Source: Parvularia atlantis
Lineage: Eukaryota; Opisthokonta; Rotosphaerida
NCBI GenBank assembly: GCA_943704415.1
Contig: CALSCO010001785.1
Coordinates: 1-17,919 of the forward strand
Direction: 5' to 3'
Length of the DNA stretch: 17,919 bases
Shown here: positions 8,000 to 14,064 of the stretch, in pieces
How the letters are laid out: every line of letters begins with the position of its first letter
How positions within the stretch are numbered: position 1 is the first letter of the stretch
Program-made: the position numbers and the translations under genes
The notes under the pieces: model-generated
What the model saw: only the letters and a program-made list of their open reading frames with translations
Told to the model about the DNA's origin: nothing
Databases searched by the model: none

Positions 8000-10529
8000 T
8001 CACGGGCCAGTGAGCACGGTCGGCGCCGCCGGCGCGCCCTCCATAGCTGTCGTTGCGCCCTCGTACATCTGCTGCGGCAGCGCGCACGCACGTGTCAGCC
8101 CTGTACCGCGCTGGGCGTGCAGCGGCAGCGCACCTCGTGCGGCCAGGGCTCGCCCGACAACGTGTCGCCAAACTGCACGATGCTCGCATCGCCGCCCGTG
8201 AGGAATTCGCGCATGGGATGCGCCATTGCGTCCTCGCTGCCCTCGACCGCGTGCTGGTGGTCGTGCAGCTCCGGCAGGCCGGGTGTGTGCATGTCCTCCA
8301 TAATTGCGTCGATGTGGTCGCTCAGCGCCTCGGTGTAGTCGGACGCGGCCACGTCGAGCGAGCCCCAGGAGCCGTCGAACGAGGTGCTGAGCTCCGTGTG
8401 CATGTCCATGCCGACGTGGTGGCGGCCGGCGTGCGCGTGGTCGGCAGCGAGCAGCTCGCTGAGAGCGTTGATCGAGTGGAACGACTGGCCGCGGCCCTCC
8501 CCGGGCGACAGCGGGCTCTTGACGTAGACTTTGCTGTTTGGTAGGATCGGCGTCGACTGCGCGGGCGCGCGTCATACCGGCTGCGCGCAGACGGCGCGGC
8601 CCCGGAGCGCACCTGCGACTTGCGCAGGAACTTGGCGTCGGGCCCGGCCCCGTGCAAGAGCTCCTCGGGCGTGGTGTCAGCGGTGGTGCCTGCCGCAGCA
8701 GCGGCGGGGCCGTGGTGGGTGATCAGGGCCGTGTCGTCCTTCACCTTGGTAATCTGGCGAGCGAGGCGTGCGCGCGTGTGAGCCTATCGCGCGGCGTCGC
8801 GACGTGCGCGCACCTCGCGCAGGTGCGGGTCGTTGTCAAATAGGCGCGGCAGCTGTTTGGTCAGCAGGGCCTTGCTCGCGTAAATGATGTGCACAAACTC
8901 CTGCGAGGCCTGCTGCCCCTCGGTGATGTCGTTGCAGGCGTGCCATGCCGAGCGGTTCTCGTTGACCTTGACCTCGAGGAAAAACTGGGGCGGCCGGACG
9001 AGTTGCACGTGGAGTGCGCTGACGCGCTCGCTGGCGAGGTGGAGCAGGACCGAGCCGACGTCATGGAACGAGAACTCGATCTTGCACCGGTGCGGCATCT
9101 CGACGATCTCCCAGGCCATCGTGCGCATCGTCCCGTCAAACTTGCACACGAGGTCGGCGTGTCCGAGCGTGAGCCGTGTCCACTTGCCGATGCGCAGCCG
9201 GTCGGCCTCAAAGATGACGCGCATGGCCGGGTTCGGGAACAGGCCGTGCTGAGGCGGGTTGACGATGAGCAGGCCCGAGGCGGCGGCGGCCTGGAGCATC
9301 TGCTGTTGCTGTTGCTGCTGTTGCTGCTGTTGCTGTTGTTGCTGCTGTTGCCGCTGTTGCTGCTGCTGGAGCATCTGCAGCATCTGCGGCGCCCCGCCGA
9401 GGTCGAACATGCCCGCCGCGCCTGCCCCGCCGCCAAACAGGTGCGGCATCGTCAGCGTCGTCTCGTACGACGTCGCCTCGCCGTGCAGGCTGCCGAGCGA
9501 GTAGCCGTGCGCGGCCAGCTCGCCGATGCTCTCTGCGGCGGCGCCGGTCAGTAGGGCCAAGTCGCGCACGCAAGTGCGGCACGGCGCACCAAACGACGTG
9601 GCGCGTGGCCTCGTGAGCGACTCCATCATCGACAGCGGCGTGATGCCCGTCGGGCTGAGCATGGCCGGGGCGAGCGAGACCGTGCCGGGCTGGCCGCCAA
9701 AGGCCTCAAGCATGCCCGGGCCCGGCGCGACGGCAAGCCCGTTTATGACGTACTGCTGGTGCTCGCCCGAAATGCTCTTTTTGCGGTCCTGTGCGCACAG
9801 GCGGCGCGTGAGTGTGCGTTGCTGCGGGCGGGCCGGCCACGCGACGCACGTTCTTGAGCTTGGCGCGGCGGTTCTGGAACCAGATGAGCACGCTGCGCGC
9901 GTTCATGCCGATGCTCTCGGCCAGGGCCTCACGTGTGGCCGCGTTGGGGATCATGTTGCGCGAGAACAGCTCCTCGAGCGCCGCGAGCTGCTCGGGCGTG
10001 GTGCGGTGCCGCTTCTTCGTGGCCGACGCGGGCTCGTCCGGGTCGAGGTCGGAGCCGGTGCCGGCGGGCGCGGTGCCTGCGCGCGCGTGTGTGTTGTGAG
10101 CGCGAGATGCAGGCGGGAGGGGCGGGATCCCGCACCGTCGGGCGCGCCGCCGCCGGCCGCCGCGCCCTCTTCGGGCGGGCGCGAGTCGAGGTTGGGCACC
10201 GACAGGGCGCGGCGCATCGAGCGCGCGGCGACGAGGCGCTGCGTGACGGGCGAGCGGCGCACGTGCTGCGTGGGTGACGTCGAGAGCGCGGCCTGCGGCT
10301 GCTGCGGCTGCTGGTGCTGGTGCGCGTGCTGGTGCGCCTGCTGCGCGGCCGTCGCGGCCTGCTGCATCGCGTGGTGCTGCTGCAGCTGCAGGGACGCGGG
10401 GAGCGGCAGCGGGCTGCTGAAGCGCTTCGCGCCGGCCGCGCCGCCGTGGCCCAGGCCGCCCGGGCCGGCCCCGAGCTGCGACGGCAGCTGCACCCGCGGC
10501 GGAGGGCTGCCGTTGCTCGCGCCCGCCAT
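8000..10529 (-). CDS. Homeodomain transcription factor, fungal Phx1-like
   Basis: Sequence-specific nuclear DNA-binding protein. Exons 10529-10136, 10076-9850, 9788-8814, 8753-8613, 8556-8134 and 8071-8000 join in phase to 743 residues; the start is the first in-frame ATG. A Gln/His/Ala-rich N-terminus is followed by a homeodomain at ~151-208 (KKRHRTTPEQLAALEELF, then WFQNRRAKLKN with recognition helix at ~193-206). A poly-Gln tract (17 Q, one R, 5 Q) lies at 348-370. At ~392-525 is a second conserved-looking domain (MRVIFEADRLRIGKWTRL, WEIVEMPHRCKIEF, then C-N-D-I-T-E-G-Q-Q-A-S). That arrangement resembles the C-terminal region shared by fungal homeobox factors related to S. pombe Phx1, so the protein may act in stress or stationary-phase gene control; this is family recall, not a search. 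Its ATG is only 56 bp from that of the divergent MYDGF-like gene. Confidence 0.9.
9300..9368 (-). repeat. Mixed CAG/CAA poly-glutamine tract
   Basis: 17 Gln codons, one Arg codon (9351-9353) and 5 Gln codons in exon 3 of the homeobox gene, residues 348-370. Both CAG and CAA codons are used, so this is an older, interrupted repeat. Confidence 0.95.
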
Positions 10530-10585
10530 GCACTCGGGCTGTGTGACTCGAGTCAAGAAGCGGAAACTCGAGGGGCACGCGCCGA
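10530..10585. promoter_or_regulatory. 56-bp divergent spacer between homeobox and MYDGF-like start codons
   Basis: The two ATGs are so close that leaders and promoters must overlap, or transcription of one gene starts inside the other. It contains the palindrome at 10544-10555. No TATA box. Confidence 0.7.
10544..10555. promoter_or_regulatory. Perfect 12-bp palindrome TGACTCGAGTCA
   Basis: Two inverted TGACTC half-sites, the half-site of Gcn4/AP-1-type bZIP proteins, overlapping at a CTCGAG core. It lies 14 bp from the homeobox ATG and 30 bp from the MYDGF-like ATG. Binding is inference. Confidence 0.55.
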
Positions 10586-11300
10586 ATGATGCGTGTGGTG
10601 GTGGTCCCGCTGCTGCTGCTGCTGCTGGCCGGCCCAGCACTCGCGCACGGACACGGGCACAGCCACGGGCACGGTGACGGGCACGGGCACAGCCACGGGC
10701 AGGACGATGCCGAGCCGCTCGCCTTCAACATCCGCCCGGACGGCCAGACGACGGTCGCGCGGCACAAACACGTGCGTCCTCTGCGCGCTCGCGATGCGGC
10801 CTGACAACACGCGCGCGCATGCAGGACGGGCTGACGTGCGAGTTCACGTACGCGGCCAACGGCGGCACGAACGAGCAGTGGGCGATGGCCGTCGCGCGGC
10901 TGGACGACGTCACGGCCGTGTGCACGGTCGAGCGGTGCGCGCCCAGACGCGCCCCGGTGTGCTCGCAGGCGATGCTGAGCGAGTCGCCCAGGCCCGACAA
11001 GGCCTCATACCTGTACTTTCAGCACTTTGCGCTGACGATGGGACGCCCCGTGGTGCTCGCGCAGTCGCACGTCGAGGTTCGCGTGCGTGACTGTTGCGCA
11101 CGGGACACTCACGGGCGCGCAGGGCAGCAGTGGCGCGCACAAGCTGCACGGCAGCGAGTGGGTGGTCGAGGGCACACGGCGTGCGTGTGGCCCGTGCCGC
11201 GCTGTGCCGCGCCCTGAAGCTGACCGCACGCGCAGTCGTGTCGCGCGCTGGCGGCTTCGACGGCAGCCTGCGCCGGATCGACCTGCACACGAGCGCGTGA
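10586..11300 (+). CDS. MYDGF: MYDGF-family (UPF0556) secreted/ER protein with His-rich N-terminus
   Basis: Homologue of myeloid-derived growth factor, a small beta-sandwich protein of the secretory pathway; its role outside vertebrates is unknown. Exons 10586-10771, 10825-10934, 10992-11076, 11123-11180 and 11236-11300 join in phase to 167 residues (human ~173). A signal peptide spans ~1-20 (MMRVVVVPLLLLLLAGPALA); translation could start at the second ATG (10589). Then comes HGHGHSHGHGDGHGHSHG (21-38), a likely metal-binding tail. Family hallmarks: AFNIRP; TCEFTYAANGGTNEQW; AVCTVERPDKASYLYF; and a C-terminal EWVVEGTRLVSRAGGF strand pair. Cys67 and Cys95 match the family's disulphide pair. The C-terminus, HTSA, lacks the KDEL-like retention signal of the human protein, so secretion is possible. 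Converges on TRAP-beta. Confidence 0.9.
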
Positions 11301-11450
11301 GCGTGCGTGTGCCTGTCTTCGTGAGGCCTGTCGGGTGCGGGTGCGCGCGCCAGTCTCCGGGAGGCAGCACGCACACAGCCACACAGGGCGCACTCTCTAA
11401 GGCGTCGGGCGCGCCTGCTCGCTGCCTCGCCCAGCCCCGGCCCGGCCCGT
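11301..11450. other. Convergent spacer between MYDGF-like and TRAP-beta genes
   Basis: 150 bp stop to stop, shared 3' UTR space. No AATAAA on either strand and no clear terminator-like structure. Confidence 0.5.
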
Positions 11451-12234
11451 CTAGGCCGTCTTGGCCTTGCTCTCGGGCCCGAAGCCGGTGAAGTAGAGCC
11501 CGAGCGGGACGGCGGTGGGGATGAGCGCGAGGACGACGAAGATGACCCACTCGAGCGTGTGGTCAGCGTAAGTCGCCTGGTACTCGGTCTCGGTCAGGAT
11601 CGTGTACTTGCCGACGAAGGACGACTGAAACGTCTGTGCGGCGGGCGGCGGGCGGCGGGCGCGTGAGCAGGCCGGTGCGGGCAGGCGAGCGCGTGAGGCG
11701 TGTCGCACCGTCTTGTCGCCGTCGGCCGTGCGGCGGTACTCGCCGCGGCCGGACTGGTCCATGTAGTCGCCGGCGTGGAGCGGCAGCAGCACGAACGTGA
11801 AGGTCTTGTTCTCGCCGCTGCGTGTGTGTGCGTGCAGGGCGTGAGCCTTGCGAGCCTTGCACACGCTTGTGCTGACGGGCGCGCACCGCGGGATCTCGTC
11901 AAACGTGGCCGAGAACTGGCCCTCGACGAGCGTGAAGTGCTCGGCCGGGAAGCTGTCGTCGCGGAGGGTCACGCCGAGCGCGGGGCTGCGCGGCGCGCGT
12001 GGGTCAGCCGGCGCGCCCCGGCCCGAGGGGGAAAGAGACTCTGCACCCGTCGCCAATGTTGTGCAGCGAGTACTTGATCGTCAGGTTGCGCCTCTCGACA
12101 AAGTACGGCGTGTCGATCTGCTTGGCCACAACGAGGTCGCCGCCACCGCCCTCGTGCTCCTGCGCCTCGCCCAGGGCGCGCGCCGCCCCGGCCGCCGCCG
12201 CGAGCACCACGACAAGCAGCCACGTCGCCCGCAT
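11451..12234 (-). CDS. SSR2: Translocon-associated protein subunit beta (TRAP-beta)
   Basis: TRAP-beta is a single-pass ER membrane glycoprotein of the TRAP complex, which sits beside Sec61 and assists translocation of some secretory proteins. Exons 12234-12047, 11985-11887, 11817-11709 and 11633-11451 join in phase to 192 residues (human 183). A signal peptide (MRATWLLVVVLAAAAGAARA) justifies the start at 12234; an in-frame ATG at 12276 would add 14 basic residues in front of it. The luminal domain shows NLTIKYSLHNIGDG, then ALGVTLRDDSFPAEHF, the family's most conserved stretch, and LLPLHAGDY. N-glycosylation sequons: NLT at 50-52 and NKT at 99-101. Membrane helix ~161-181 (WVIFVVLALIPTAVPLGLYF) with a short cytosolic tail. 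TRAP subunits are generally missing from ascomycete yeasts, which argues for an early-diverging lineage. Divergent from RNR2. Confidence 0.93.
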
Positions 12235-12274
12235 CGCTTCCAGAACGTTCTCGAGCGCTCGGCGACGCCGCTGC

Positions 12275-12284
12275 ATCACGTGAC
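12275..12284. promoter_or_regulatory. Extended E-box ATCACGTGAC
   Basis: Contains the 8-bp palindrome TCACGTGA. ATCACGTGA is a known high-affinity E-box for SREBP/ADD1-type and other bHLH-zipper factors. It lies ~40 bp upstream of the TRAP-beta ATG chosen here. Confidence 0.5.
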
Positions 12285-12297
12285 GACGATCAACCAG

Positions 12298-12323
12298 TTG
12301 GCGCCAGAATTTTGGCGCCAGAA
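12298..12323 (+). promoter_or_regulatory. Two direct repeats TTGGCGCCAGAA, E2F-like
   Basis: The 12-mer occurs at 12298-12309 and 12312-12323 (14-bp period). With its preceding T, the second copy gives TTTGGCGC (12311-12318), an exact match to the E2F consensus TTTSSCGC; the first has one mismatch (GTTGGCGC). The sites lie ~130 bp upstream of the ribonucleotide reductase ATG, and R2 genes are classic E2F/MBF S-phase targets. Confidence 0.65.
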
Positions 12324-12445
12324 ATTCAAACCTTTTGCGCGCGCGCGCTTTTCAGTCGCAACGGTTGAGCTCATTTTTGCGCCTTCCCTCCCGCCAGCAC
12401 CACCGCACCCGCAACCACCCACCCACCCCCCACGCCCCGCACGCC

Positions 12446-13970
12446 ATGGCCCTCGCGCTCAAGGAGCTCAGCCTCAACACGCCCGCGGGCAAGCCTGAGG
12501 TGCGCTCTGTTGTGCCACCGCTGCTGAACGGCGCCGCTGACTGACACACCGCGGGCGCCAGGCCCTCGCCGCCGCCCTCGGCAAGGAGAACGTGCGCGCG
12601 CTCGCCAAGAACGCCGACGAGCCCCTGCTCAAGCACAACCCGCGCCGCTTTGTTATCCTGCCAATCCAGTACCACGAGATCTGGCAGATGTACAAGAAGG
12701 CCGAGGCCTCGTTCTGGACGGCCGAGGAGGTCGACCTGTCCAAGGACATGGTGCGCGCACACTCGCTCACACCCTGCGCCGGTCGCCGCCTGCTGACGCC
12801 CCATCACGTGCGTGCACAGGCGCACTGGGAGGCCCTGAGTGACGACGAGCGCCACTTCATCTCGCACATCCTCGCCTTCTTCGCCGCGAGCGACGGCATC
12901 GTCAACGAGAACCTGGCCGAGCGCTTCTGTCGCGAGGTGCAGGTGCCCGAGGCGCGGTCGTTCTACGGCTTCCAGGTGCGTGTGCCCACGCCTGCCTGTC
13001 CGCCGCGCCCGCCGCGCTGACAGACGACCCCAGATCATGATGGAGAACATCCACGCCGAGATGTACAGCCTCCTGATCGACACGTACATCAAGGACCCGC
13101 GCCAGCGCGACTACCTGTTCAACGCGATCGAGAACGGTGCGCGGGCGCAGCGGGCGCGGGCGCGGGCACTGATATTTCTCCCCGCGTAGTGCCCTGCATC
13201 AAGAAGAAGGCCGACTGGGCGCTGCGGTGGATCGAGGACGAGCAGTCGTCGTTTGCCACGCGCCTCGTCGCCTTCGCCGCCGTCGAGGGCATCTTCTTCT
13301 CGGGCGCGTTTGCGGCCATCTTCTGGCTCAAGAAGCGCGGTCTCATGCCTGGCCTGACGTACTCAAACGAGATGATCTCGCGCGACGAGGTGGGTGCCGC
13401 GCCCGCTTCCCCGCCGCGCGGCTCAACGCCGGCGGCGCGCAGGGCCTGCACTGCGACTTTGCGTGCCTACATGAAGAGCAAGCCGGACGTGGCCACGGTC
13501 ACGTCGATCATCGCCGAGGCCGTCACGATCGAGAAGGAGTTCCTCACCGACGTGCGTCGCTCGCAAGGGCCGCCCGCACCGCGCGCAAAGCTCACACGCG
13601 TGCCGCAGTCGCTCCCCGTCAAGCTGATCGGCATGAACGCCGACCTGATGAAGGTCTACATCGAGTTTGTGGCCGACCGCCTCCTGGTCGCGCTCGGCTG
13701 CCCGAAGGTGCGCACGCCGCGGGCCCGCACGTGCGCGCGAGAGCTCACGCGGGTCGCACAGCTGTACAAGTCGGAGAACCCGTTCGACTTCATGGACCTG
13801 ATCTCGCTCCAGGGCAAGACCAACTTCTTCGAGCGCCGCGTGGGCGAGTACCAGAAGGTGCGCACCCGTGTGCGTAGCGTCGTGTGCCGCGGTAGCTCAT
13901 GCGTGCGCAGGCCGGCGTGATGACGTCGAGCGCCGAGTCGACACGGTTCACGCTGGACGCGGACTTCTGA
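12446..13970 (+). CDS. RNR2: Ribonucleotide reductase small subunit (R2), with apparent frameshift
   Basis: R2 carries the diiron-tyrosyl radical that drives conversion of NDPs to dNDPs by the R1 subunit. Exons: 12446-12499, 12562-12750, 12820-12975, 13034-13136, 13190-13389, 13443-13551, 13609-13707, 13762-13857, 13911-13970; introns 53-69 nt. All diiron ligands are present: D106, E137, H140, E200, E234 and H237, and the radical tyrosine Y144 (NIHAEMYS). These sit at a constant offset of 33 from mouse numbering. The C-terminal FTLDADF is the R1-docking tail. Length is ~354 residues once one base is skipped. Just after GLHCDFAC (ending 13466) the frame slips: c13467 must be skipped to continue as [11 protein letters not shown], and about four residues expected there are absent, as if 11 nt were missing. 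Because both sides are strongly conserved, a sequencing or assembly error or a recent mutation is likelier than an intron. Intron 4 uses TAG as acceptor. Confidence 0.96.
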
Positions 13971-14064
13971 GAGAGGGCGCGGCGCGTGTGCATGTGTTGT
14001 GTGTGTGTGTGCTTTCCTTTCGCGGCGGCGGCCCATGTACAGCAAAAGAAATAAATGGCAAGAC
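13971..14064. other. Convergent spacer between RNR2 and the SREBP-like gene
   Basis: 94 bp stop to stop. It contains an alternating GT-rich run (13987-14010) and AATAAA at 14050-14055. Confidence 0.7.
14050..14055 (+). terminator. AATAAA poly(A) signal of RNR2
   Basis: 80 nt after the RNR2 stop and 10 bp from the SREBP-like stop codon. Cleavage 10-30 nt downstream would place the RNR2 mRNA end inside the opposing coding sequence. Confidence 0.6.

Larger units (their letters stand above)
12235..12445. promoter_or_regulatory. Divergent TRAP-beta / RNR2 promoter
   Basis: 211 bp between start codons, noticeably AT-richer than its surroundings at 12285-12375. It carries an extended E-box (12275-12284), a pair of E2F-like sites (12298-12323), an alternating GCGC run near 12338-12348, and a C-rich leader (12377-12445) before the RNR2 ATG. 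No TATA box. Confidence 0.75.

Noticed and set aside
9259-9554. Plus-strand Leu- or Cys-repeat ORFs
   Set aside because: They are the complement of the CAG/CAA poly-Gln tract in the homeobox gene.
9526-10677. 383-codon plus-strand ORF opposite the homeobox exons
   Set aside because: The minus strand carries a clear homeodomain; the plus frame shows no family signature.
12338-12348. Alternating GCGC run near the RNR2 promoter as a Z-DNA element
   Set aside because: Alternating GC/GT runs occur throughout the window, especially in introns, so nothing singles this one out.
13467-13551. Explaining the R2 frame change by a tiny intron
   Set aside because: There is no donor or acceptor within the single base separating the two conserved frames, and shifting the acceptor at 13442 would destroy GLHCDFAC.
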